Assembly (NCBI GenBank): GCA_964019695.1
Contig: OZ026530.1
Location: forward strand, 32,036,690 to 32,100,689
DNA length: 64,000 nt
Reading direction: 5' to 3'
Source of the DNA: Loripinus fragilis
Taxonomy: Eukaryota > Mollusca > Bivalvia > Lucinida > Lucinidae
This document shows positions 12,600 to 21,164 of the stretch, in pieces. The notes beneath the pieces are model-generated. The model saw only the letters and a list, made by a program, of their open reading frames with translations, had not been told where the DNA came from and ran no database searches. The position numbers and the translations under genes were made by a program. The number at the start of each line of letters is the position of its first letter. Position 1 is the stretch's first letter.

Positions 12600-12687
12600 T
12601 CAGAAAACTAAAACCACCTTACCCCGTATAATCTTTCTTCGCCTCAATAAAGGCCAAGAGCGCCAAAAGGACTAAGTAGCGAAACAT
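36..12687 (-). CDS. Procarboxypeptidase (M14A metallocarboxypeptidase), 5' five coding exons, partial
   Basis: Five exons join in phase: 12687-12623, 12449-12368, 10624-10491, 8677-8596 and 137-36. All have AG/GT borders, and the joins are 2+1, 0, 2+1 and 0 nt. The 155 predicted residues begin MFRYLVLLALLAFIEA, a signal peptide. A propeptide follows with HRLISVKAKNRIDV, LDFWTDPS and GLEFQVVKENIQEW, matching the activation segment of pancreatic-type procarboxypeptidases. Next come a linker ending LTDYPKYDK and the first helix and strand of the catalytic domain (AVEFMSQLSQAYPG, SYEGRPLYGVL). Family knowledge: a secreted zymogen that removes C-terminal residues after propeptide cleavage. The zinc ligands (HxxE...H) and the specificity residue would be encoded left of position 36, so A- versus B-type specificity cannot be told. 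Intron 4 is about 8.5 kb and full of repeats. The start is the first ATG after a TATA box. Confidence 0.93.
201..243. repeat. GC-rich simple repeat and poly-G run
   Basis: Alternating CG/TG tract (about 208-226) followed by a 13-base G run. Reading frames through it have no coding character. Confidence 0.85.
244..412. mobile_element. Fragment of the GGATCC-type MITE (family F)
   Basis: Contains the hairpin GCGAAACGCCAAAGGCGTTT flanked by GGGCC/GGCCC and ending in CTGGCGCGCC. This closely resembles the centre of the element at 20574-20848 (GCGAAACG ... CATTTCGCTGGCG). The ends are degraded. Confidence 0.45.
413..1500. other. Non-coding intronic sequence, diverged repeats only
   Basis: Lies within carboxypeptidase intron 4. 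A loosely repeated segment (TTTCCGCTCAATATCTT near 690, TTTCCACTCAATATCTTGAG near 981) suggests an old duplication. I see no exon with both splice sites and no RNA gene. Confidence 0.5.
1519..1570 (+). repeat. Dispersed 45-55 bp motif with GATCTTTGCACT core, copy 1
   Basis: TTGTATCGATTCCTGATC followed by TTTGCACTCT and a CTTACTTTG tail recurs at 7311-7362 (plus), 8715-8770 (minus) and 54043-54103 (minus), with few changes. A TTG-initiated frame through copy 1 looks like a hydrophobic leader, but that arises from the repeat itself. Confidence 0.65.
1809..2516. mobile_element. Tc1/mariner-like MITE, TIR CAGTCAGACATAAG
   Basis: The left end CAGTCAGACATAAGTTAAGC and the right end, read in reverse, match over about 25 bp. 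Both are bounded by TA (1807-1808 and 2517-2518). It is 708 bp with no open frame, so non-autonomous. The ends resemble those of the element at 6660-7762 (CAGTGAGCCACTTAAGTTA). Confidence 0.85.
3150..3362 (+). mobile_element. tRNA-derived SINE (family 1)
   Basis: A tRNA-like head starts GAGCGCAGTGGTTAAGTGG (A box) and carries the B box GCGGGTTCGAGCCTC. A conserved body follows (GGTCTTTGAGCAGGACAC), then a tail with GGGACGTAAAGAATC and an imperfect A-rich (ACAAACAAACAAA) end. A reverse-strand copy is at 10701-10890 and a decayed copy at 52203-52385. Confidence 0.85.
4194..5108. mobile_element. Mariner-like non-autonomous element, TIR CGAGGGTCATC
   Basis: The ends read CGAGGGTCATCGAATAAAG and, inverted, CGAGGGTCATCCAATAAAG, extending through AATGAGACTTT (about 30 bp). 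TA duplications lie at 4192-4193 and 5109-5110, splitting one unit of the surrounding 50-bp minisatellite. It is 915 bp and has no transposase frame. The CGAGGGT start is typical of mariner-family ends. Confidence 0.9.
5160..5460. repeat. Insertion bounded by 46-bp perfect direct repeats
   Basis: The block 5160-5205 (TTCTTTGATGCAGTCTTTGC ... AAGAACA) is repeated without mismatch at 5415-5460, with about 210 bp of unrelated sequence between. It sits inside the minisatellite. Such long identical flanks could be mini-LTRs of a TRIM-like element or a local duplication; I cannot decide which. Confidence 0.75.
6660..7762. mobile_element. TA-flanked Tc1-like element, 1.1 kb, TIR CAGTGAYCC
   Basis: The left end CAGTGAGCCACTTAAGTTAT and the inverted right end CAGTGATCCCCTTTAGTTAC match imperfectly over about 30 bp, through CACCAC. 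Both abut TA (6658-6659, 7763-7764). The target is again the 50-bp minisatellite. There is no intact frame. It contains one copy of the GATCTTTGCACT motif (7311-7362). Confidence 0.8.
8041..8590. other. Intronic sequence without recognised feature
   Basis: Unique-looking sequence with a short CTCTCTCTTTCTCTC tract (8148-8162) and a G run at 8341. I see no coding signal. Confidence 0.5.
8596..8677 (-). CDS. Procarboxypeptidase exon 4 (propeptide-enzyme linker)
   Basis: 82 nt, with acceptor TGTTTCAG and donor GTAAAT. It encodes WIAADEKSRSAKSSGESVL and TDYPKYDK. This is the hinge where activating proteases cleave and where the Y-x-K-Y motif at the mature N-terminus lies. Candidate activation sites are the Lys/Arg residues in EKSRSAK. 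Confidence 0.92.
8715..8770 (-). repeat. Dispersed GATCTTTGCAC motif, minus copy next to exon 4
   Basis: The reverse strand reads GGTATCGATTCATGATCTTT, GCCCTCTTTCTTACTTT. It ends about 37 bp upstream of the exon 4 acceptor at 8678. Confidence 0.6.
9171..9497 (+). mobile_element. tRNA-derived SINE (family 2)
   Basis: The head GGGCCGCGTAGCGCAGTCGG carries an A-box-like GCGCAGTCGG and the B box CGAGTTCGATCCCGG. The body contains CGATTACTGGTTAACTGCTT and ACTGACCGTCCCGCAATGAC. The 3' end TTGGGACGTAAAGCAACAAC runs into an ACAAACAAACAAACA tail. The tail start (GGGACGTAAAG) is shared with SINE family 1, suggesting mobilisation by the same LINE. The architecture resembles bivalve SINEs with a conserved central domain; the subfamily name is not established here. 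Confidence 0.85.
9581..9957. mobile_element. MITE family D (TTTAAAGCTGCATA ends), copy 1
   Basis: 377 bp. The left end TTTAAAGCTGCATAGTCTGT and the inverted right end TTTAAAGCTGCATACTCTGT match closely. A second copy in the same orientation is at 31424-31794. Terminal TTTAAA/TTAA suggests a TTAA- or TTTAAA-type target. Confidence 0.85.
9958..10480. other. Intron 3 sequence, no recognised feature
   Basis: Between MITE D and exon 3. Contains AGCGCGC near 10415-10435 as a small hairpin (GCGCGCTCTGTAGCGCGC). Nothing coding. Confidence 0.5.
10491..10624 (-). CDS. Procarboxypeptidase exon 3 (propeptide)
   Basis: 134 nt, with acceptor AATTTCAG and donor GTATGT. It encodes LDFWTDPSLVRATNIRVPPG and later GLEFQVVKENIQ, the conserved LDFW and GLEF propeptide motifs. 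It ends with two bases of a Glu codon completed by exon 4. Confidence 0.93.
10701..10890 (-). mobile_element. tRNA-derived SINE (family 1), minus strand, with target duplication
   Basis: Read on the minus strand it has the B box GCGGGTTCGAGCCTC and the same body and tail as 3150-3362. ATTGTGATT(C/T)TGTGAT flanks it at about 10685-10700 and 10892-10907, a target-site duplication of about 16 bp marking LINE-type insertion. It lies about 60 bp upstream of exon 3's acceptor, in intron 2. Confidence 0.88.
10908..11820. other. Intron 2 sequence, no gene seen
   Basis: AT-rich. It includes TTACGTAATGGCGTCCATTATAACG (11314 on; a similar segment occurs near 42560) followed by ATGGCG-rich sequence. That pair implies an unnamed dispersed repeat shared between the two loci. 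No splice-bounded exon found. Confidence 0.5.
11822..12359. mobile_element. Composite MITE family C, copy 1, in carboxypeptidase intron 1-2 border
   Basis: 538 bp with ends matching (CTGTAAAGGCGG ... CCGCCTTTACAG) plus outer A/T-rich extensions. A near-identical copy is at 52384-52924. Both contain, at the same internal place, a decayed family B element (12013-12213 here), so the nested structure existed before the family C element spread. Its right end is 8 bp from the exon 2 donor. Confidence 0.88.
12368..12449 (-). CDS. Procarboxypeptidase exon 2 (propeptide)
   Basis: 82 nt, with acceptor TTTTATTTTAG and donor GTATTA. It encodes HRLISVKAKNRIDVEFLHQL and an acidic stretch ending DLE, typical of the activation-domain start. 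The terminal inverted repeat of a MITE ends only 8 bp beyond the donor. Confidence 0.92.
12527..12597. repeat. (AAT)n microsatellite
   Basis: About 23 uninterrupted AAT/ATA triplets in carboxypeptidase intron 1, 26 bp from exon 1's donor. Confidence 0.98.
12623..12687 (-). CDS. Procarboxypeptidase exon 1 (signal peptide)
   Basis: The ATG is at 12687-12685. There are 21 codons plus 2 nt, then donor GTAAGG. The exon encodes the hydrophobic signal peptide followed by KKDYT. The following exon supplies the third base of Gly22, giving the YTGHRL start of the propeptide. Confidence 0.9.
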
Positions 12688-12735
12688 CTCGCTGTTTCAC
12701 GACCGCAATAGTTTGAATGTAATATTACGCTCCAT

Positions 12736-12743
12736 TATTTATA
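12736..12743 (-). promoter_or_regulatory. TATA box of the procarboxypeptidase gene
   Basis: TATAAATA on the minus strand, about 50 bp upstream of the ATG at 12687. A start site some 30 bp downstream would leave a 5' UTR of only about 20-25 nt, as in many strongly expressed digestive enzyme genes. The start site itself is inferred. Confidence 0.7.
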
Positions 12744-13129
12744 CCCAACTCGCGCTTTTTAAAAGAAACTCGTGACATTTTCAAATTGTGATGGGGTTCT
12801 TTAATCATGGAAAGAACCATATGGTCTAACTCATAAGTACAAGGTGGCCATATTCTATGTACGTGAGCCGTAACGTAAATGAAATGCCCATTCGTAAGTG
12901 AGTCGTAACGTAAATGATATGCCCGTTCCATGGTTTGCGGCAATTCCTTCCCCACAACAGAAACACAAATTTCAGATACAACGAAAACGATCCTGCTTCG
13001 AAGCATATACGAAAGCCCGGTAGGGCCATTTCTTATTCTTAACATGTAACTTCTTACTTCTACCTTCGATGTTTGTATGTTTGTATGTTGGCACGTGTTC
13101 ATGCATGTGTGCGTATATGCGTGCAGACA

Positions 13130-13259
13130 CCCATGTCTGCCTGTCTGCCCGTCCCTCCCTCCCTCCGTCCGTCCGTCCGACTGTATGTATGTATGTATGT
13201 ATGTATGTATGTATGTATGTATGTATGTATGTATGTATGTATGTATGTATGTATGTATT

Positions 13260-13311
<52 letters not shown>

Positions 13312-13375
13312 GTGTGTATGTGTGTATGTATGTGTGTGTACATGTGCGCGTGCATGTGTGCGTGTGTGTACATGT
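13130..13375. repeat. Compound microsatellite: (CCGT)n, (ATGT)n, (GT)n
   Basis: Short TCCC/TCCG repeats, then about 19 ATGT units (13182-13259), then (GT)n and interrupted GT/ATGT to 13375. All long frames across it are artefacts. It lies about 400 bp upstream of the carboxypeptidase TATA box. Confidence 0.97.
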
Positions 13376-13538
13376 CCAAAATGAGGGACAGACAGACATG
13401 GCTGATGTTTATGACGTTACACGTATATCACTCCCAGATGCGACGGCACAAGGGCACATGATCAATATAGGGAAAACGGGGGACAATGCCTGGGACTGCT
13501 GGGGTTAATGAAAACACAACAATTGCATTTTCACAGTC

Positions 13539-13783
13539 AATTGAGCCGTGATATGTGATTTCCAACAATGTGGCATTTTGATAAGTGTAGACTCAGACGA
13601 GTCCGTGAGGCCTACTGTTAAGCTTAGGAGCTTCAAATTATGCTTAGTCAGTAGCTTAACACTCACAGAATATGCAGGCGACTAGCAAAGGCTCTGATCA
13701 GACTGTGCGTATGCGCAGGCTGATCTGAGGCTTCGCTGGTCGCATATACCACATTGTTGGAAATCTCATGTAGCGGCTCAATT
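13539..13783. mobile_element. MITE family A (TTGAGCC ends), copy 1
   Basis: 245 bp. The ends AATTGAGCCGTGATATGTG and, inverted, AATTGAGCCGCTACATGAG continue into GATTTCCAACAATGTGG, giving TIRs of about 34 bp. The centre holds CTGATCAGACTG ... CAGGCTGATCTGAG. Other copies: 26381-26616, 32096-32340, 35201-35443 and 40107-40327, in both orientations. Confidence 0.93.
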
Positions 13784-14255
13784 ATGTTTTATGTTTTATC
13801 CAGGAACATTGGACAAGCACATGAAAGTTTGGGCAAGTCTAATTAATATATAGATATGGTCGGAGTGGTTTATCTACATCCATACTTCACGTATACAGGC
13901 TCTCGTGTGTCTACGTATTTATACATACTCACATGAGCCTACGTTGCTCAAATGTTAGATATTTACCTACTAAACTTGCAGCAGACGACAATAACTACAC
14001 CAAGAGCTCATCTGACATTTATACTGTTGTGAAACTAACATAATGTTGTGCAATAAAAATGGCATTACGTCCGTAAAGAGTTTCGAATTATTGCTTCTCA
14101 AAATCTATTCTAGTATCATCAGTACGGTCGAACTTAATAACATGGCAATATATAACATCCAGATGCGATGTCACAGTGTTCTAACAGCAAATTCGCAGAC
14201 CTACCTGCGTATCCGCACAGACTGATCAGCGTGGAATGAATTATACATAGATTTG

Positions 14256-14350
14256 CTACAAGCGAAATTTCAATTGTCTAGCTAGTCTCTGTAGCTGAGG
14301 GGACTGGTATATGTATGAGTCTGGCTTTGTCAGAAACCCCGAAGACAGGG
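14256..14350 (-). mobile_element. Fragment of MITE family G
   Basis: CTAGTCTCTGTAGCTGAGG and GTCAGAAACCCCGAAGACAG are the reverse of the left part of the element at 49559-49798. Only this portion is present. Confidence 0.7.
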
Positions 14351-14498
14351 GTCCATATGATAAAGCGTTTAAAAGTATTGTGATGTTGTTTTTGTGAAGG
14401 CAATAAATGTCCATTTCTTCTGAAATATCACGACCGAACAGGCACCTCATTGGGCAACCATTACATGTTAATTGATGCATTCATAATATCGTCAGTAA

Positions 14499-17407
14499 TA
14501 CCCCGGCATCCAATTTAGGCTACCTTGCACCCCCGGGACAATTTTTCATGGGTGCCAAATTGTTCATTGGGGCACCCTGAATGCGAAACGAAGGTGTCCT
14601 AAAAAAAATCGGTTGTGCTATGTGAAATTTCACGGTTTCTATGGCAACCCATAGCGAATTCGAGAAGGGGGTCTGCCTACAAAACTACTCATATCTCAGT
14701 TGTTAATTATTTTAGACTACTAAACTTAATACCAAATAAAAGCTTAGACATAGGCCTATTATCCCATTGTTGCATATGCAAATTATCTAATTTGCATATT
14801 CATAAATATTTATGAAAACATTACAAATGTGGTTCACGAATGGGCGTATACGCACATAATTAATAATATCTCAGCTGCTTTTAGTCGTAGATTACTAAAA
14901 TTTGTATTTAACTAAAGCTAAGACATAGGCCTTTCATTCCATGGTCAAGTATGCAACGTATAATATTTGCATAATTTGCAAATTCATGAATGTTAATAAA
15001 AACGCTGAAAAATAAGGGAAAATCATTACAAATATAAATAGGCTGATTTCATCCAAAAATTGTCATTGTTGCATGTTTTAATATAATCAATGTTATAATT
15101 TGACAGGTCCATTCATCCTATATGAATATTATCTCATTTGAATATTCATAAAAATGCATGAAAACTTAAAAAAAATGAGGGAAAATCACGTAAAAACTAT
15201 AAGCCAAGGGAAGGGGGCTAAGGTACGATCTATCCTGCACATCTAGGTCTTTTTAAATTCATGCCAAATTGTTCATTTGGACCCTCAGAATGTGAAACGA
15301 AGTTCTCCTCGAAAGAAATTTTGTATGGGCTACGTGAAAATGCATGGTTCCCATGGCAACCTCTTATATGATTCTCGAGATTGGGGAGTAGGCCTACATA
15401 TTCAAATATATCTAGGTTTCTACTTATCCTAGAGCACTAAAATTTGTGTCAAATTAAAGCTGAGGCACATGTCTTTCATCCTGTGGTCAGATATGTAAAT
15501 CAACCAATTTGCATATTTATGAATATTAATGAAAACCTACAAAAGTGAAGTAATATCATAACTAGAGGACCTGAAGGTCCTGAGGCGCTCACCTGATCTC
15601 CTTAATAATGTTAAAATAGGTCAAGGTCAACTACAGCTTATAATGGAACAAATTTTGTTTTACCATATATTGGGGTTGCACACATTTTGGTCAAGTGACT
15701 TAAACAATCTAATGAATAATCAAACAGCCCAGTGATTTCTGAGAAACAGATGTTTAGATAGGTGTGTGGCAGTCCAAATGAGTGGCCTTGGATAAAAGGT
15801 CAAAGGTCAACTTGGCTTTAGGTACTTAATACAAGATTTTCCCCAAATAAATGCATTAGGAATCAAACTTGACCTTGCCATAAAGTAGGTCAAGGTCAAC
15901 CTAGATTAATCATTTGTACAAATCTGGTAAGGCCCACATCCCCAATGCTACATACCAAGTCCCAAGGCCATTGGCCTTTTGGTTTCAGAGAAGAAAACAT
16001 TTAAAGGGTTTATACCATATATGGGCGTGGTGGCCATCTTGGTCATGTGACCAGTACACTTGGTAAAAATTTTGGCTAACCTATGATAAGGAGTCTTCAT
16101 GTGAAATTTGAGTTCAAATGGCCTAGTGGTTTCTGGGGTTAAAGGTCAACCTTGACCTTTGAAACTTATTTATAGCCATTGTCTCATTTGGTTCAACATA
16201 TCAAGTGAGAATAATGACTTTAGCCTCAACAGTTTTCAAAAAATGAAATTTTCAAAAAAAATCCCATTTAGATGCATTAGGAAGTAAATTTGACCTTGAC
16301 GTTAAGTAGGTCAAGGTCAACTTAGGTTCATCATTTAAACAAACTTGGTAGGCCCTACATCTCAAATGCTACATACCAAGTCCCAAGGTCATCGGCCTTC
16401 TGGTTCTGGAGAAGAAGATTTTTAAATGGTTTTTATAATATATGGGCGTGGCGGCCATCTTGGTCATGTGACCAAAATATTTTCCAAAAATTTTAGTCTA
16501 CTTATCATAAGGAGTCTTCACATGAAATTTGAGTTCAATTGGGCCAATGGTTTGTGAGAAAACTATGTTTTAATATATTGATGGGACTCCAATATGAGCG
16601 ACCTAAGCTGGAAGGTCAAAGGTCAACCTTGACCTTTTGAACTTATTTATAGCCATTGTCTCATTAGGTTACACATATCAATTAAGAATAATGACTTAAG
16701 CTTCCATAGTTTTCAAAAATTCAACTTTTCAGAAATTTTCCCATTTAAATACATTAGGAAGCAAATTTGATCTTGACGTTAAGTAGGTCAAGGTCAACCT
16801 AGGATCATCTTTTGAACAAACTTGGTAGGCCCCACAACCCCAATGCTACATACCAAGTCCCAAGGTCATCGGCCTTGTGGTTCTGGAGAAGAAGATTTTA
16901 AGGGGTTTTACCATATATGGGCGTGGCGGCCATCTAGGTCATGTGACCAAAACCATTTGAACAAACTTTCGTTCCCCCATCCTAAGGGGTCTCCATATGA
17001 AATATGAGTTTAATTGGCCCAGTAGTTTCAGAGGAGAAGATGTTTGAAAATGTTGACGGACGACGGACGACGGACGACGGACGGACGGACGACGGACGCC
17101 GGAGTCACTGGTATACTTTTAGCTCACCAATGAGCCTTCGGCTCAGGTGAGCTAAAACAACAGAAATGAACATATTTCAGCACAAAAGACATCATCAAAC
17201 AACCATTGTATCCAGTTTTATATCCTCAGTGATTCATTTTGATAAGTTCTTTGAGGTTGCCATAGAAACCGTGAAATTTCACATAGCCCAAACCAAATTT
17301 TTTTTGAGGACACCTTCTTTTCACATTCAGGGGGTCCCAATAACCAATTTGGCACCCATGAAAAATTGTCCTGTGGTGCAAGGTAACCTAAATTGGATGC
17401 CGGGGTA
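14499..17407. mobile_element. 2.9-kb DNA element with ~150-bp TIRs, flanked by TAA
   Basis: The left end TACCCCGGCATCCAATTTAG and the inverted right end TACCCCGGCATCCAATTTAG are identical at the tip. They stay similar for about 150 bp, through CATGGGTGCCAAATTG and GTGAAATTTCACGGTTTC. TAA flanks both sides (14496-14498, 17408-17410), a 3-bp duplication as in PIF/Harbinger-type elements, though family assignment is tentative. No transposase frame is visible. Most of the interior is diverged AT-rich repeats plus the block at 15560-17157. Confidence 0.85.
15560..17157. repeat. Triplicated ~450-bp repeat rich in AGGTCA half-sites
   Basis: Landmark ATGGGCGTGG(T/C)GGCCATCT recurs near 16020, 16443 and 16919. 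The linked CTACATACCAAGTCCCAAGG recurs near 15949, 16369 and 16846. Each unit carries AGGTCAAGGTCAA and its inverted partner (TTGACCTTTGA). The right edge is a GACGGACGACGG tract and AGCTCACC ... GGTGAGCT hairpin (GAGCCTTCGGCTC). The left edge has GGACCTGAAGGTCC. It looks like a separate element nested in the 2.9-kb one. Confidence 0.85.
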
Positions 17408-17442
17408 TAACTGACAACTTCGCCGGTCCGCTTGAGTTCAGA

Positions 17443-18575
17443 GATATACTCATGTCCAATGAAAACGCACCACCTACAAAAATGACTATATCTTTTTAAC
17501 GACATAACATTTTATTTTTGCAATTGCATATTATTGTACTGTAGCAATTCTGTAAGTTATTGTTAGGTCTTTAAAACCGAATGATCGCGGAACCATTTAA
17601 CAAAACAACCGTCAAAACAGAAAGTCACAGAACCAGCCATCGAATGTGTCAGAATTTTCAAAAGCATTATTCTCTTATTTTTCTTTGTAGAAAGTGCAAA
17701 GAATCTCTAAATTGATAGCCAGGAAAAGTCATTTTGCCTTGAAAGCGTATATAACGTCACGATGTGACGTCACTATCATCATTTTGACCAGGCGTAAAAT
17801 CGAGACATTCAAGGAATCTTTCTTTTACTGATGCAAAATAACGACAAGGTCGTAGCAAGAAGATTTCTTGCTCGTGTAGCGAGTCGTTAACATCGACGAA
17901 GCGTAGGTATCAACGTTTTTTTTTTGATAAACGTCAATCTCTAAAAGCTCGTATACGCAAACCTAAGAGTATCTGTGTTGAACTTTATGTCAGATAATAC
18001 TCGCACTAACAGATGAACACAAATTTTAGAAGATTTAAAACGCTAGCGTTGCGAACAATGGCTGGCAACGCGCTCAAAGTTGACGTCAATGATGCAACGC
18101 TAATTTTTTAGAGGATTTGTATGACGTTTTGCATATGTTTGAGTTTGTACGACGGAAATAAGCATTGTGTAGAAGACTAGGACTGTAGAAATCGCAATTA
18201 AACATTTTACGTCAAGTTTTGTCGGACCACTCCATATTTAAGCTTACATGGTGACATTGTTCGCGTTAGTGTAACGTTAGCTGTTGCGTCACAACTTTCA
18301 AAGTTGTGGCGAAATGACAGGGGATCTATTGGCAAACAGAAAACATTTAAATGAGATTTTGGGGTCTTTTTGTAAACGCCTAAAATGCGATTAACACAAT
18401 TTTGAGGCTGACGTTACGTCGTGAGTTAACGGAGTCACTGGTATTGAAATTTTTGTGCGAAAACATCGCATCTGTCCTAAATAATAATTGTAAATAACAC
18501 AATTTTGCACAACTTTTGATAAGTCACAAATATGCGCATCGGAAGAGTGGTGCGTTTTCATTGGACATGAGTTTA
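17443..18575. mobile_element. 1.1-kb TIR element, ends ACTCATGTCCAATG
   Basis: ACTCATGTCCAATGAAAACG and CACCAC at the left are repeated inverted at the right (GTGGTGCG ... GGACATGAGT), a TIR of about 28 bp. The interior has no open frame but holds several GACGTCA and CGTTAAC-like motifs. It directly follows the 2.9-kb element. Confidence 0.75.
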
Positions 18576-18704
18576 GGTAATAAAAGAAACTTCGCGAAAA
18601 GTTTGTGATCGGATCGGGGTTAACTATTGCAGCTTATCCATAGATGTCATAGATTTTTAATAGCAAATCCCCGCGAAAGGAAAGTTATTATTATATATAG
18701 AAGC

Positions 18705-18850
18705 CGCCATGGTGTAGGGGATAAACCTATGTCTTGTGAACCAGGGGTCGCAGGTTCGATTCTCCATAGAGCCACTTTCGGTGAGCCCGTCATAAAACCA
18801 ACGCACAAATCTTAAACGAACCCGGCGGAACTGGTTTATACCCAGGAAAG
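18705..18850 (+). mobile_element. tRNA-derived SINE head (third type)
   Basis: GCCGCCATGGTGTAGGGGAT (A box) and CGCAGGTTCGATTCTCC (B box) are spaced as in a tRNA gene. A non-tRNA body follows (GGTGAGCCCGTCATAAAACC ... CCCGGCGGAACTGG). A functional tRNA is unlikely: the acceptor stem does not pair well. Confidence 0.7.
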
Positions 18851-19450
18851 CCACAAAAAGTTTTTTGTAATCATTATGGCTTATTATTTTTCAATCCTCT
18901 TCTCAGAGGTTAAAACCAAACAAGTTACCAAGTCCCTTGGTCACATATGCATTCATCAAAATGTATGTATAGACTTCAATCAACCTGTGTCTGGTGATAA
19001 AAGCGTGAAGCATTTTACAATATTTAAAATACGGGTTTCAGGCGTTTACTACATTTGCTATATTATGTTGACACACATAGATATTGGCTCACATTTAGCG
19101 TTACGCATCAATTATCCAGAGGTCATCAGAGGTCGTGGTACATTGGGCCATGAATAGTAATTGAGATGATCAAAATTATTTGATCAAGTTACGACCTGGC
19201 TGGTATCGACATAATTTGCTGCTCAGTTATTTCACATTACCATTATACTGTTCATTTGTTCGGTACAATGTAGCAGTTACCGTGCAGTTGTTTTACAGAA
19301 GCATATTACTGTTGGATTAATTGCAGCAACATGTTATTATTCAGTTTATGTTTTAATATTATGTTTAAGCAGCTTTCTGGATATTTTTAAATCAGTTCAT
19401 TTTTATCAAATATAAGTCTGCATATGTTTTGCAGCAACAATGTATGGTAA
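18851..19450. other. No gene recognised
   Basis: AT-rich sequence with no splice-bounded exon and no repeat that I can match elsewhere in the window. Confidence 0.5.
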
Positions 19451-19451
19451 T

Positions 19452-19580
19452 GTTATTACAAGTAATAAATAAAGGATTCTTTTCCGAGGCTTTCCAGTTT
19501 AAATCGCTCGGTGGGCGCCCACCGAGCGGTTTAAACAGAAAGCCGAGGAAAAATCCTTTATTTAGCTTGTAGTACGGCGC
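19452..19580. repeat. Near-perfect 129-bp palindrome
   Basis: The two arms meet at GGGCGCCC (centre 19516/19517) and pair through CGCTCGGT, GTTTAAA, CGAGG and AATAAAGGATT to the flanks. It could extrude as a cruciform. It may be a foldback MITE, but target duplications are not evident. Confidence 0.9.
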
Positions 19581-19986
19581 AGGCGCAAATAAACACGTGT
19601 TACTGGCACCTGACGAAATTTTGCATTCGCTCCTCCCAGCATCCGGCCTAAGCTGTCAATTATAATACATTTACCTACGGGTTAATTTGTCGCTATTTAG
19701 GAAGTTCCCGCCTACATCGCTGTTTAACTAAAATTGGAAGTTAGAGTACGGTATTAAGCTCCTCCTTCGTCGTTTATCTAGGGTGTCTGATTTAAACATC
19801 AGCAAAGATCAAAGAAAAAAGCATCGGCAATACTAGTAGCAGTTAACTAAACAGTTGCTATATAGTTATGTACTTATTTTAAAAATTGATTTGAAGAGGC
19901 TTGTTCACGAGAAGTGGACTGCGATGACTGGCATTAGTGTATAACGCCATGTTTGTTGAAAGTGACTTAAAACGACTACAAACAGA

Positions 19987-20365
19987 ACCTGGGCCCAGAA
20001 TTGCAATACCCTCTTTAACCTAAAGGCAACCTAAGTTAAGTAGTGATAATTTAACATAGTTTTTTTAAATGTTTAATGAGTTGCCAGGATAGGTATAGTA
20101 CACGACGTGTTTCTGACCTATGTAGAGTACAATGACATCTTTGACCACGTGTACTACACGTGGTCAAAGATGTCATTGTACTCTACAGAATACAGAGTTC
20201 ACGTGGTCAAAGATGGCATTGTACTCTACAGAATACATAGTACACGTGGTCAAAGATGTCATTGTACTCTACAGACTACAGAAACAGTTTGATTTTATAA
20301 TGTTTGAAACGTACTAAGGTCGATGGTCGACATTCACTTTAAGGAGGCATTGTAATTTTGGACCC
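19987..20365. mobile_element. MITE family E (GGCATTGTAATT ends), copy 1
   Basis: The left end TGGGCCCAGAATTGCAATAC and inverted right end TGGGTCCAAAATTACAATGC match copy 2 at 44740-45006. Inside are a hairpin and three tandem units of about 50 bp (20150-20280) containing ACACGTGGTCAAAGATGTCA. A single unit-like stretch (TGTGGTCAAAGATATCATTG) is in copy 2, so the tandem expansion is specific to copy 1. Confidence 0.82.
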
Positions 20366-20573
20366 AGATCTTAATAATTGGTGTTTTTTTTTTAAACGGG
20401 ATTGTTTTCTTTTTTCTAAGACAATAATCGACATAACAAATAAAGTCATTATCATAAGAGGTTCGTTTTATTGGAAACTTCAATCGAATCTTATGATATT
20501 TGGTCATTCTTATATGTATAGAAAATGTTTCACAATAACTGTACAAACTGTTGTATACTTTTGACCCCTAAAT

Positions 20574-20848
20574 GCATGTGCGGGTCCAGAGGGGGGCCGG
20601 GCCCCCCGTGAAGAATCACAAAAATATATGGTTTCTTAGCAATTCTGATCCAAATCCATTGATAAATTACGAAGCTACCGAGCCAGCATTCAATGTTGGG
20701 CCACCATCAGCACGCCAGCGAAACGTAAAATGGCATTTCGCTGGCGGGCCGATGATGACCCGCTTATAGTGCTATTTGGATCCACCCACCAAAATGTTGT
20801 CAAAGTTGGTCCCCCTCTGACAAAATATCCTGGATCCGCGCATGGAAT
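20574..20848. mobile_element. MITE family F (GGATCCGCGCATG ends), copy 1
   Basis: Left GCATGTGCGGGTCCAGAGGG and inverted right CATGCGCGGATCCAGG are related ends. The centre is a hairpin (CGCCAGCGAAACG ... CATTTCGCTGGCG). A second copy is at 41025-41287. Confidence 0.75.
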
Positions 20849-21164
20849 GCATACTTTGGCAAACCGTGAAGAAACAGATGCAATGCCGCATGATGCGGCA
20901 TTTGATCGGTGTCTACACTGATTGCTGAGACAACAACGAGCTTTAGAGAGGTAAATACAGTGTTATATTTTGAAAGTATAGTTTGTGACTCCTCGATTTA
21001 TTCAATGGATCATCCCAAGTTTATTGCATCAATCAAAAATGAAGAGTCTATTAGTGCATAACCCTCATACATCTTCAGGAATATGAGCCATTTCACTAGA
21101 ATTTGACTATAAGCGCATAAATGTATGCGAGTAAGTGTAGCTCTAGCAAGTCTGGGCATACGCA

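Noticed and set aside
12725..13508. Long overlapping frames on both strands (TH/YIHT and VCMY repeats)
   Set aside because: They are translations of the ATGT/GT microsatellite; periodic residues on both strands and no splice or start context.
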